The position numbers were made by a program, and so were the translations under genes. From positions 39,288,164-39,352,163 of the forward strand of contig CM042088.1 of NCBI GenBank assembly GCA_023512835.1: 64,000 bases of DNA, read 5' to 3'. Shown piece by piece: positions 9,911 to 21,377 of the stretch. The notes below the pieces were generated by a model that was not told where the DNA came from, ran no database searches, and worked only from the letters and a program-made list of their open reading frames with translations. Every line of letters begins with the position of its first letter. The stretch's first letter is position 1. The DNA is from Taxillus chinensis. Its lineage: Eukaryota; Streptophyta; Magnoliopsida; Santalales; Loranthaceae.

Positions 9911-12900
9911 TAAAACTATAATTTAACTAAACAAATAATTAAAAGGTGAAAAACTATTGTACAATGGGCTAGCTAAAAAAAAGAGTGAATTTTGTTTTTA
10001 ACTAAATGACTCTTTAAATTTGGAATCATTTTCTTTAGCTAAATAATATTATATTATTATATCTCTATGCTATTTTCAAAATTAAATTAAGATAGCCAAT
10101 AACAAATAAGAAGACCCAAATTTGAAAGTAATAAAATTAATATTTTATTAGGTTAGCTAAAATTTTGTTGAGTCTATTTTTTTAGGTTGCAAAAAGTGCC
10201 TAGCTAGAAAAAATGACTTTTCTAGCTAAATTTTAGCAAAAGTATATATATGAGTATTGTTAATGTTCTTATCGTGAGCAATGGAATAATTTTAGCAATT
10301 GTAAATTTTTAATAAAATAATATTTAATAAATAAATTTAAAAAAAAATATTTATTACTATAATTTTTAGTGAACTATCTTACCGAGTTTAATTACCTAAA
10401 ATAGTTATTGAAAATAATAAAAAAAGTAAATTATCTCATAACAATAATAAACTAGTTGTTATAGTCATTAAAATAATATTCATGATGATAATATAAATAT
10501 ACAGATCGTGTGATGAACTTTATAAAGAATAAATGGATTATATTTGGAGAAAATTAGTTAGAATATGACATCAAGTTCTTAAGTAAATATACAACATAGA
10601 ATTACCAATTGCGTGAGATGAAGATTAGCAAAGGGTGCAAGTTGAGGTTAGGAGTGACTCTTTATCGGATATGAACTAACGACTCATAATCAATGACTAC
10701 AATTGAAGCAATCTAGGATAAAGGAAAAATTCAAACCCGTTCGTCTTATGACTAAGGTAATGTTGGAAAAAACAAAGTGCGACTATAGTGTGGAAACTTG
10801 GTTCATCCTATAGGATATGATTCATGAAATATTCCATTAGCCATAGAAAGTGATCATATGGTTAATTTTTTCTTTAATAATGTAAGATTTTTATTTTATA
10901 ATGTTATATTATGTTATAATATTTATTTTAATTAATCATGTTATTTATTTTACTTATTTATACTATTTTGTATATTAATTATGTTATTAATTATATTAAA
11001 TAAATAATATCTTCACATAATGATAGATTTAGATAAAACATATCACAAATTTGAATTCAAAATGTCGAAATAAGCAAAAAGGTGTAAATGACAAAAATTT
11101 AACGAATAATATAAATGTAGTAAAAAAAATTATAGAAGGTAAAACTAAAAAGGTAAAATAATTAGTAAATAAACCTACCAATTAGGCGGCATGTGATAAT
11201 TATATATATGTAAATGAGAGGTAAATAACATGTGATAGGTAGTTTGAAATATTTAATTAATTTATAACAAATCATAATTAACAAAATTGCTACCTTTTAT
11301 TTATGAAAAATATCATTGGGTTTACCCTATAAATAGGCACCCAAAGCTTTAGTCACTTTTTCTCAAAAACTCTAGCTAAACACTCTCTTTATATATACTA
11401 TTTTCATTGTAAAGAAGTTTGTTGAGCATTACTATTTTATGAAAGGTACGAGTTACTTTACCTTGTGTGAGCGTGCACGCATGTGTGCGTGCGTGTTTTA
11501 TTTGGAAGTTATATTTTTTATTTTATATGTCATATAATACATACACAAGTGTTATATTATATTATATATATATTTGCATTGGGATATGTGTTATATAAAG
11601 TAATACTTTATCCCGATTTTGTAAATACATTTAATGAATGAAATAAATAATTTTAAATATGTTTAGTATTTGTTATATTTCATGCTTCACTTTCTTACAT
11701 GACATAATGTCATAATGTTTTACTACTAGTTAAAGTTTATTATAGATATGTGTGAATTACATACAAAAGATCTACTAATTAAACTAACTATAAATTATGT
11801 TCATAATCAATAAATAAAGCATGATCACTTTACTTTGATAAGATTATAGTGCGGATTATTTCTATAGTGAGTGTGATATAATATTAGATTATTGTAAAGA
11901 GTTTATAGATGATGGCATCAATATGTTATTATACATATTAAATATGACCGTGATAAAATAAGTTCTATAATGAATATTTTTTCATTGTGTGAAGAACTTT
12001 GCATTCGATCATTTGATGTTTGATTTATGGATGGATTTTAATTCAAATTGTTTGATTAACTCATATATAATTTACATCTTTTGAGTTATTAATAAACGAA
12101 ATACATTGCAATATTTCAAATATATCAATATCTTGAAAATATAGTATTATAGATAGTATGACATTAAATCAGATGTATGGAATCTGTAACTCCGCTAATA
12201 AAAGATTAAAGATTTTCTCGTGATATTTAAAAAACCTGACAAAATCGACTTGAATAATAACATTGGACAAGTTTGGGATAATTCGTTCTAAACCGATGAA
12301 ACCAAGCTAAGAAATTATAAAAATTATAATTGTTATAACTTATATCATATGAACTTGAAAAATGATATCACATGGACCCTCTTTCTCATATTACACTTGC
12401 TACCACTCATTAACCCGCCCAGCCCAATCCCCTTTGGCCCACTCAACTTCACCCTCACTCTCTTCCCCAGCCTCCCCTATCGCCTCATGTAACCCTAACT
12501 CCAGTTGACCTCTTTCACACCTTGGCACTACAGGTAGGAACCGCCGATCTATCTTCCTCTACTCCACCCGCTGCCCCTTCCTTCCACGGCAACCCTTATG
12601 TACCCTCCGGTCGGCCAGTAATCATACCAAGCCAACGTCTGGCCCCAATCGTAGCCTTCCTTGGTCCTTTCCAATGACAGTCTGACTAAGTAGCATCCGC
12701 CAGGCTCAAATCAAGCAGATCTTGCTCCTTTGGCGGGCTTTTTCAAGCCACATCTATTTCTTATAGTGGCTCTTTTTCCCAATAACAGTCGAATCGAGCG
12801 ACACATTACGTTAAAAAATTATAAATATTATCCGAGAGCAGAGGGATGAGTGGTTAGATGGGTTGAATCAACCAAATTGACAAAACCATTCGGTTAGTTT

Positions 12901-13330
12901 AATCTAGATTAATTAATTTGTTAGGCGGGTTACTCAATCCGATCACCCTGACTGATAACTGTAATTTGGTTTGGGCAGACAATCTAACCTACCCAAATCG
13001 ACCGAGGAATACTCCTAGTAAAATGATTTTTCTTACTTTCAAATATAAATGAATGATTCCACTGGAATTAGAGTCGAATCTATGTGCCACTCTAACGTGG
13101 CTAAAAAACAATACATATTGCATTATAATAATACACACTTGGATTTCAGAAGTCCTCTCCTTTTCATCTCGATAAACTTTGGTGGAATGATGTTTAATTC
13201 AATTCGATGAACTTCAATTCGAAAAATAATATTATTTTTCGAACCGAAGTATTATTTCTCCCTACTTCAGTATAAACGGCGACACTTTTTAATTCAGTTC
13301 GATGAACTTTGATTCGGGAAATAGTATTAT
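9911..13330. other. AT-rich intergenic DNA, no gene
   Basis: Strongly AT-rich and without credible coding sequence. A good TATA box (TATAAATAGG, 11328-11337) sits upstream of a C/T-rich leader, with a (GC/GT)n tract after 11460. This is the look of an LTR or gene core promoter, but no gene or paired repeat follows. The 12.4-12.7 kb stretch is richer in C; I could not identify it. Confidence 0.5.
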
Positions 13331-13426
13331 TTCTTGAACCAAAGTTCTATTTCTCAAACCAAAGTTCTATTTCTTGAACCGAAATTCTATTTTTCAAGCT
13401 GAAGTCCTATTTCTCGAGCTAAAGTT
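13331..13426. repeat. 20-bp tandem repeat, about five units
   Basis: Units of exactly 20 bp start at 13331, 13351, 13371, 13391 and 13411 (the last partial). The consensus is close to TTCTTGAACCAAAGTTCTAT. The same GAACC(A/G)AAGT phrase also occurs upstream near 13240, next to the palindrome GAAAAATAATATTATTTTTC, so the array grew from a local motif. Confidence 0.8.
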
Positions 13427-14032
13427 AATCAACTAATTTTTCAATATTAATCTAATTCTCGATCATAAGTTTTACTTTTTCTCGAATCGAATTAAACATG
13501 TTATCTGGTATGAATGCAATAACTGGCAGTTAATAGAATTAGAGTTCATTAAATCATATTAAACACGTCATCTGCCATAAATAAAATTGATGAATCCACG
13601 TCCCCAAACACGTCCTTTGCCATGTTGATCTAGCTAGTTGATGGATCCGATCAAGTATTCCGGTCTAATATCACGCCTCTTTTTGATTTTGTTTGATTTT
13701 TTATATATATTTTAGAGAACGGTAAATTTTATTACAAATAAATATGTACTAATATTAATATTGGATTACTTAGTTTTGATAAAACTTAGTTTTGATATTA
13801 TTCGAATACTAGACTATTAAAACTTTCGAATAATATTAAGCACAAATTATACTCAAATTATAATTAAATTTTACTTTGCATTCTAATAAAATTTATAATC
13901 CAGTTAAATTGCAACCTAAAGAAGCGTAACCAACTAAAATCTCTGATTCCTGTGATTCTACGTAAACAAAGAAAAAAAAGAAGAGGCTCTTTCCAAACTC
14001 TGAAACTGACGATCATATACAAAATTAAAGAA

Positions 14033-14946
14033 CTATAGACAAACAAACCGACCCATTTTCAATGAAGGTTGAAGAAACGGATCAGAAAATTTCATTCCTC
14101 TACTAAAGTCGCTCTCGATAACAACTGTTGGACGTCTCTTGGAACTGAACTTAGTCCTGCTGGCTCTATCTTTCATCACTGATCGATCCTCATCCTCTAC
14201 CCCTTGCCCTTCCGGCGAAGCAAATAAAGCAACCGAGATGTCCGCTAGATTCTTCCGCCTGAGTGGAGTCCTACCTCCCTTTGGTTGTTTTGGTGCATTG
14301 GGAGCCTCCATCACATCAAACTCCTTCATGTTTTCAAGATCAATGCTGGTTCTAAAAGCACTAACCTTCATGGGGGTGTTATATGCAAAATAACACCGTT
14401 TCGCTATCAGAGTCTGTAAATTCCAAAATAATAATAACTTCCGTTGTTAGAAGATATTACAAAGACTTACACAAAGTATATTAAAAAATAGTTTCTGAAC
14501 CTCCCTATGAATATATACATACATACATATATGTATATGATAAAAAGAAAATACTCACTGCTTCTCGGATGGTTTTAGAAACGTGAACGAGCCGTTTCAG
14601 ATCATCGTGACTCACACAGCACAATAGCTTAATCTGTTGAATTCAAGCAAAAAATCACACATTAGATTCATACACTTAAGGTCTCTCATTGAAAAAAAAA
14701 AAACAAAAAACAAAAAGAAAACACAACTATAAGGAGCTCCGAATCTGTACGGATCAAACTAACCAGGATGTCTTGAGGCAATCTCTCAAGAAGAGACTTC
14801 TGACAGCACAAAATCTTATCTTGCCGTCTACTGAAAATGGAGTCTACCGTTGTATCATCCTGTATTGGTGTAGTAGCAACCGTCTTCCTCCCCAATGCTC
14901 TCATGCACGGATCGATTCTTAATCCTCCATTACTATTCACCTTCAT
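14033..14946 (-). CDS. FBS1-like: FBS1-like F-box protein, copy B
   Basis: Paralogue of the gene at 5.3-6.1 kb, same strand and same exon plan. Proposed exons: 14946-14764, 14633-14559 and 14413-14033, giving 212 residues with phase 0 at both introns. Exon 1 carries MRALGRK and ends LLERLPQDIL (F-box core). Exon 2 (75 nt) reads IKLLCCVSHDDLK then HVSKTIREA. Exon 3 starts TLIAKRCYFAY, has EAPNAPKQPKGGR and ISVALFA, and then a basic tail longer than in copy A. Donors are GTTAGT and GTGAGT; acceptors follow CAG. The N-terminus lacks the family MALGK start. The frame stays open upstream of Met 14946 back to a possible CAG acceptor, so an upstream exon is possible. Predicted SCF adaptor, with sequence divergence suggesting an old duplication. 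Confidence 0.8.
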
Positions 14947-15059
14947 TCTTTCAATCGTTCTGCACTGGAACTCTGGAAGTCTGCGGCAAAAGCATATTTA
15001 TCCGTAGAAAAAAACTTGCAAGACATGGAAAAAATCTAAGGATGAACCGAAAGGGCCAA

Positions 15060-15305
15060 CCCAATGGCATAATCAACGCACATATACCATAAAGGAGATG
15101 GGAAAGTGGCGTTTCACAAATAAAAAAGGGAGGGAATTGAATAAGTAACTGAAGCTTAACAATTAATGTCTCGTAACGTTTTTTTTTTTCTTTTACAAAA
15201 GCCCCCCTACGAACCTTTGTGGCAAATTTTTGAGGGTATCTAAAATGGGATTATTTGCGCATTCATTTAATATTGAACTGTTGCTTTATATAACTACCGG
15301 TTTTG
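15060..15305. repeat. Direct duplication, copy 1 (partner at 16400-16611)
   Basis: This block upstream of FBS1-like copy B shares a series of phrases in the same order with 16400-16611: CCCAATGGCATAATCAACG, AAGTGGCGTTTCACAAA, GAATTGAATAAGTAACTG, and TATATAACTACCGGTTTTG at the end. Divergence and indels show the duplication is not recent. The minisatellite lies between the two copies. Confidence 0.75.
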
Positions 15306-15378
15306 AAGTGAACACGTATGATATGATATCCAATGCTGAGATCTCCATCAACGTTTGTCTCTGTACACTAGATCATCT

Positions 15379-15592
15379 GATGCAGAACCCGTTTGGCTCC
15401 AACCACTACATCATCAGTCAGATGCAGAACCCGTTTGGCTCCAACCACTACATCATCAGTCAGATGCAGAACCCGTTTGTCTCTATACACTACATCATCT
15501 GATGCAGAACCCGTTTGGCTTTATACGCTACATCATCTGATGCAGAACCCGTTTGGCTTTATACGCTACATCATCTGATGCAGAACCCGTGT
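15379..15592. repeat. Minisatellite with 42-bp and 38-bp units
   Basis: Six units begin GATGCAGAACCCGT at 15379, 15421, 15463, 15501, 15539 and 15577. Spacings are 42, 42, 38, 38 and 38 bp. The shorter unit lacks a 4-bp step in the CATCATC(AGTC)AGATG region. Units 1 and 2 are almost identical, as are 4 and 5, which shows two recent expansion events. The array makes long open frames by periodicity only. Confidence 0.9.
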
Positions 15593-16399
15593 TTCTATGT
15601 GGCAGTTTTGGATGTCAAAATAAAATACAATGTTGTCTTTGACCTGTTAGACACAGACTGATGTTTTGAATTGTCAACGATCGATGGAGGCTTTACAAAG
15701 GGGCGCAAATGCACATGACCTTTCTAAGGACTTGAGATGACTCCAATGTCAACTATCACAAATTTAATATCTGCTTTAATGAGATGTAATGTTTGAGATG
15801 ATGAGCAAAATCAACCGAGATCGCGGTTTTATTTGAAGTTTTTATCAATTTGTTTTTTTAAAACTCTCATTTATATATCTATCACCACATTAAGGGATAA
15901 GTATTAAATGGCTAACAAATGGATGTGCACGGACCGCTATGCTTTAAATTGGACTGTTATTTTGCCTTTCATAAATTAAATTTTGCAAAACTCTCATAAA
16001 TGGAGTATCTTTTACCATCCCTTGTAAATTGGCAATAATCCAATCTTTTAACCCCAAATTTTCTTAAATTATACTTTCAATTAATTAAATATTAAAACGT
16101 CTTTACTTTTATATATTTAACCAGGGTTTCGATTTGGAATTCGACTATGATATTTAAAATTTTAAATATTATCGTTGAGTAAAATTTTGTCAATTCGAAT
16201 AAAATCATTTAAGTTTTTTTATCCACCAATATTGAAAACCCTTCATTCTCAACTATTTATTCCTTCATTTTTCATTGCCCATAAACAGATTTTTAATATT
16301 TTATATGATTGATTAACATAAATTATGTTAATATTTATTTTATTAATTAAATTTATATCTGTATCATTTCACTAACAGTTTTTTTGTTATTTAAATTAA

Positions 16400-16611
16400 C
16401 CCAATGGCATAATCAACGTTGTTACATATATCATAAAGGAAATGCAAAAGTGGCGTTTCACAAACAAAAAAAGGGAATTGAATAAGTAACTGCAGAAGCT
16501 TCACAATTAAAATGAATTTTATTTGAGCCTTTTTTTTTTGGGTTTCTAAAATGAGTTTATTTGGGCATTCATTTAATATCGGACTGTTCCTTTATATAAC
16601 TACCGGTTTTG
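16400..16611. repeat. Direct duplication, copy 2 (partner at 15060-15305)
   Basis: Second copy of the block described at 15060. Its flanks contain another small duplication: AACAGTTTTTTTGTTATTTAAATTA-like sequence (short variants) occurs near 16372 and again near 16622. Confidence 0.7.
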
Positions 16612-18044
16612 TATCATTCCATAAACAGTTTTTTTGTTATTTAAATTAAAGTACTTATGAATATTATATTATTATTCAGCTATTTTGAATTTTAGGATTG
16701 TTTTTAGTTTATAAGAAATTAAAGTACATAAGTAGTTATTTTTTATTTTAATAATTTATTTTTCTATAAGAGAGTGCAAAAAATATAATTCGACAGAGGC
16801 AGCTTTGAAGAAAAATATGACAACAGTAACTAAAAGCTACCATATATTAAATTTGGAAGCAGATCAAACAAACCATGGCAACCAAAAAACTAAAAAAAGA
16901 AAAGAGGAAGGGGAAGTTGGGGGAGAAAAGAGAAAGACACAAAATATCATGAAGGCACAGGTAGTAGATAAAGCCTCCAAGGTGAGTTTATTATCAGATC
17001 CTAGCAGGAAACTATCACAGAACAGGCGCTCGTAAACATATTTGTTAGATTATTCAAAGTACTAACTCGCTATTAAACCACCCTCAGAGCCTTTATTGTC
17101 AGTTTTACAACTGACCCGATCTATGGCCATAAGTTGGCTTAATACGACAGAGGCAGCTTTGAAGAATTCCAGACTATCCACCCATTTCCATGCTTGTTAT
17201 GAGAAGTTCAATGATGATTATGACAGTCAAATAGTTTGATCAAGGAAACATTAGTCACCTTTATGGAATTGCAAGCTCTATTCCTCTTGTGAAGTTATAG
17301 AAATGTTCCTACAAACATGAAGTTTTAAGTTTTAAAAAACAAATACAGCTCATATTTTTGTTCCCCATTTTTCTTTCATTATGGAGAATCATTTCTTCGA
17401 AGCCAGCAATTGTAACCGAGCTTAGTGCCAAACTATATACTTTTTGGGCTCTTTTCTTACAATGCCCTGTTTACTGTTAAAGCTAAAGCTTGCTTGGTTC
17501 TTCTGGTATGCTTGCTTAAGGACGTGGTCAGTACAATAGGATGTTGCATAGAAAGCAGAAAGTACAGGCATGCACATTGTAAAGACACGTCCACCGTATT
17601 GGCAATAACATAAGCAAACTGACTTCATTTTTTTTTTGCTGTCATTATCAACTTCAATATCTTATAGTTACATATATTTACCTTCTTTGAAAAATATTAT
17701 AATTATATAGAATGATTGTTTTTAAATTTGAAGTTTTTTTAAAGATTTTAAATATTTCATTTACGGCCTTCATATTAAATTGCACGTCGTGTACATGCTA
17801 ATGCTAAAAGCAAATTTATAAATGAAAAAAAAATGGCTAAAAGCATATTGGTTTACACAAACAAATAACCTTGCAGAAGAGGAGTTATCATATATATTAC
17901 ATCTCAAAAATACCAAAGAAAAGGGCAGGAAAGAAGAGCTAAATCCCTTCATTTTAGCCGATCATTATCCTTATACTGTGATAAATTCTGTATAAGAACT
18001 GTACATCCCGTGATGACCCTTCCTGTCCAACAATTTAAATCCAG
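16612..18044. other. Intergenic DNA, no gene recognised
   Basis: AT-rich. The phrase CGACAGAGGCAGCTTTGAAG occurs twice, near 16790 and 17146. The part around 17440-17560 resembles 20430-20520. No coding sequence was recognised. Confidence 0.5.
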
Positions 18045-20280
18045 TTCTTCTGGTTTACCTAGGCAATCTTTTAAAATAAACCTCGGACCCATTCTGCAAC
18101 CTAAGCCCGATCCAACTCAACAAGTTGTCTGTCTTGTCTCAGCATCCTTCTACCTGATGATGAAGATGCCCCACCCCAAGGCTGCCTTGATCTTTAGCAA
18201 CCCAGCTGCAGCTCTTCCTGATGGATGGGATTGGGATTGATCCTCCCCAAAGCTGATGGGCATGTAGGCCAGTGAGAAGGGCAATCCATTTTCGGTCGCA
18301 TTTGTGTGTACGCATGACCAAGGCCACCTCCATGAGAAGGGCAATCCTTCTTGACGTCTCATACTTTCTTCCCCTGGGAAGAAGTCATCCACTCTCAAGC
18401 CATATATGATGTTCCGTTGTACTGGAAGTTTGATTCAGACAATTGCAAGAGACCGGGGAACAGTGCGATCTCACTCAAAAAATGGGATTGGGAGGGACGG
18501 ATCTTTATTAACCAATATTTTTTGCAACTTTTTCGACTGAGACATTTATAATACAAAGAGTGTCTACATAGATAATATATACCGTCAAAAATGGTAAATA
18601 AGACAGAATATAGGGAAATATACTTGCATGGAGATTAAAAAAACATAACATGCTTTAATATGTTTCAGCCTAAAATTAATTAAGTGCATGAGAGATTATC
18701 ATTGAATTTTTATTAATTAATATTTAATTGGTAACTTTTTCGATAGGATAGAACTTACTTTCAACTCAGATTTGAGTAAATCCCTTCAACTTGGATATAT
18801 GTCAGCTTTATATGTTGTTACAATAGTTAATCTGTTCAATATGTTGGTGCTTGATAAGCTACTCTACTCGACAACATGATATATCAAGCCAGGAACACTT
18901 ATGAAGCACCAGCACGAATAGATAACTGTCGTAGTAGCATATCGGGCTGTCACGTTCTTAGGTCAAAGAAACCTTCCCAAACCAAGGTAAGTTCTATCCT
19001 TTCCCATGTGAGACATTTTTAACAATAAGTATTGATCACCTAGTTTTGATGCTGGAGTGGAGATATTGAACTGAATTGGAATATTTTGTTACGGGGTTAA
19101 GATTTTCACTCATACGATACTTGGTTACCCTGATGGATGCTTCAACTAACCATTCAGGGTACATATAAATTGGTTTCGTCATGCCTTGGGCTCATTAGAA
19201 GAATAGTTCTGGTTTTTGACCAGTTTGTATAGGGATGATCAAGTCCCCTCTTCTTCAAGTCCTTGTCTAGTAGTGTGCTCCTCACATTTAATCGGATCGG
19301 TATGTCTGAACTCTAAAGAGACTCTTCTCGCTGGAATGCCTTGAAAACTTTCCTGTTTGCACCAACTATGCTCTTTGTCTTGCCCCTCTTGAAGTAGCAC
19401 GCACATTCTCTCGATCGCATTACCTAGGAGACAACCGTCAGCACCGCGTTGTTCGAGGCATGATATCCTCCTCCTCTCAATTCTTGAAACGTCCTCGTTG
19501 CATCGTCAAAATGTGCTCGAAGGAATCAAGATCATCCGGTGCACTCCTTATGATTCCCACAATGCCACTCTATTCCTTCCACTTGGATACTCCACCCTGG
19601 CACGTCTGCTAGCAACTTTAGTGAACGCGATGCATGCAAGACTCTCAATTAGTCAACCGCTATCTCTTAGGGGCTCCCTTCATGTTTGGGTAACGAGGAC
19701 CACACATGTCGGTCACGAGAGTGTTCGGTGATCTTTCTGAATACAAGCCGAAACCGCTCTAATACCACTTTGTCATAGGATCAGGATTTTCATCCATGCG
19801 ACACTTAGTCACCCTAGTGGATGCTCCAAGTAAGACTAATCGTTCGGGATACACGTAAACTGATTTCGTCCTACCTTAGGCTCATCAGAAGAACTGCTCT
19901 AGTTCTCGACTAATTTGTGTAGGATAAATAAGTTTCATCTTCTTCGTTAAGTCATCGACTAACAGTGTATTTCTCGCATTTAACCGAATCGATACGTTTA
20001 AACTCTAAAGGAGCTCCTCCCACACAAATTGCCTCGGAGCCTTTTCCGTCTGTACCAGTTATGCTTTCCACCTTATCCCTCCTCAAATAGCACACACATT
20101 CTTTCGGCCATGCTACCTGAGATATGGTCGCTACTACCACGGTTCGGGTGTAACAACTTGGTTCTACATCCTCTTCCTGTCTAGACATCTAGTAACCAGA
20201 CTACAATGTGATTTGGAGAAAGAGATGTCGTTAGAAGCCAAACAAAATAACAATCATATGATATGCATTCAGCCTCCTAC
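18045..20280 (-). pseudogene. Partial duplicate of the CBP60 last exon, interrupted
   Basis: The segment 18045-18480 is a diverged copy of 21345-21740, the terminal coding exon of the neighbouring CBP60 gene. It still shows ENGLPFSLAY and LKIKAALGWGIFI, the calmodulin-binding motif region, but frame breaks remove the normal end. Homology resumes at about 19046-19080 (a GAACTGAATTGGA phrase matching 21815-21828). It then continues after a TRIM insertion at 20180-20280 (ACATCTAGTAACCAGACTAC, matching exon 8 and intron 7 at 21861-21960). About 560 bp of unrelated DNA splits the first two pieces. No other CBP60 exons were found here, so this is a segmental fragment and not a gene. Confidence 0.75.
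19087..20155 (-). mobile_element. TRIM-like LTR retrotransposon, complete, 1.07 kb
   Basis: Minus orientation. The 5' LTR is 20155-19771 (385 bp, starts TGTTACACCC, ends ATGACA). Three bases on is TGGTATTAGAGC (19767-19756), one mismatch from the initiator tRNA-Met primer-binding site. An internal region of about 300 bp with no coding capacity ends in the polypurine tract GAGAGGAGGAGGA (19478-19466), followed by the 3' LTR 19465-19087 (379 bp). Internal phrases such as CTTGCATGCA and GAGTATCCAAG are shared with the 8.3-9.3 kb element, so both belong to one family. It interrupts the CBP60-derived fragment. Flanking 5-mers do not match, so the target duplication has decayed. Confidence 0.75.
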
Positions 20281-21220
20281 GTATCACGTGATTGTAAGCA
20301 ATGTTAGTGGTAAAGCAAGATAAAAAAACATTGAACATTTATGCCGAGTGAGAAAAGAAACACATCACGCATATCCGACTAAAATCATTTACATTTGGGT
20401 TTTTTTATGATGAGCTTTTTCTTTCTTTTTTCTAGTGTGCACTGTTTAGTGGCAAAGCTAGCATATTTCTCCGACAATGATTGTTTATGGACGAGTTTAG
20501 TACAGTAGGATGTTCAATAGTTTTACGACATTCTTTATTGTATTTGTAATTGATTAAAACATCTCTATAGTTGAGTGGATTATGCTCACTAATTCCTCCC
20601 ATTGATTGATAGGAAAAGTTTTTCTAAAGTAAAAAAATGATTATATTACTAAATTATTATTAATAATATATATTCAATATATTATAAAAGAATGCTAATG
20701 AAAGACAAATTATTTTAATTAAATGACATTTTTCTTTCCCCCCAAACGTTTCCTACATTGAATAGAAAATTTTCGAAATAAAATACACACTTTCTTCTTC
20801 ATTTCTTCACTACTAAAAACTTACAAAGAAACTGAAGAGAAACTAAAATAACTTTCTCTCCAAATCTTTTTTTAATCGTTTTTAAACCTCAACTGTGTCA
20901 GTGTAGATCATCAGATCCTGCGCCCACTAATTAGGGCTGAGCTCCCAAAACTGGATTTTCAGCTCAAAACCATCAACACGGACGGGTTCCGTGATAATTG
21001 TGGACATTTATTCTTGGAGACTTTTTTGGCTTCCAATCTAATCACCCCCGTAGGCCCGTACATCAGTACATGCTAACACTACTATAAGGAAAATGAACCC
21101 AGCTTTACTAATACTGTTTTAGCCTCTCACTCTCAAGCTCTGCTTCAACAGATCAATGTAATGCATGAAAGTGTGAAATGCTGCTACGTTAAGGATTTCA
21201 AAAACAAAGGCATCAACGTG
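20281..21220. other. Intergenic DNA, no gene recognised
   Basis: AT-rich between the CBP60 fragment and the CBP60 gene. It holds a region near 20430-20520 similar to 17440-17560, which suggests that the duplicated unit is larger than the exon fragment. No coding sequence was recognised. Confidence 0.5.
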
Positions 21221-21263
21221 GTCGTTGTAGTATAGTGGTAAGTAAGTATTCTCGCCTGTCACC
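21221..21263 (+). tRNA. tRNA-Asp(GTC) 5' half, non-functional fragment
   Basis: Starts GTCGTTGTAGTATAGTGG, the conserved 5' end and A-box of plant tRNA-Asp. It continues through the D-loop (with an extra GTAA, giving GTAAGTAAG) and the anticodon arm TTCTCGCCTGTCACC with anticodon GTC. Similarity stops just after the anticodon loop. The 3' half, variable loop, T-arm and B-box are absent, so it cannot fold as a tRNA. It lies about 115 bp beyond the CBP60 stop codon, opposite strand. It may be the head of a tRNA-derived SINE or a reverse-transcribed tRNA half. Confidence 0.7.
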
Positions 21264-21377
21264 ATCACTATTCCTTGTTCTGTAATATTCAGTGTATAAG
21301 AACAGCACATACCTCAAGGTATTCTGATTTACGAAGGCAGGCTCTTCTAAAATAAACCTCAAGACCCATTCTGCAAC

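Noticed and set aside
12400..12700. Possible organellar or rRNA insert, because it is richer in C
   Set aside because: No recognisable plastid, mitochondrial or rRNA sequence could be read.
15230..15578. Three overlapping open frames with repeated Asp-Ala-Glu-Pro or Met-Gln-Asn-Pro-Phe blocks
   Set aside because: They are translations of the minisatellite in all frames, not a repeat protein gene.
15379..15592. CRISPR-like array of regularly spaced repeats
   Set aside because: Units are contiguous tandem repeats without unique spacers, in a plant nuclear context.
21119..21310. Minus-strand open frame overlapping the tRNA-Asp fragment
   Set aside because: Short, without family resemblance, and lies in the expected CBP60 3' UTR.
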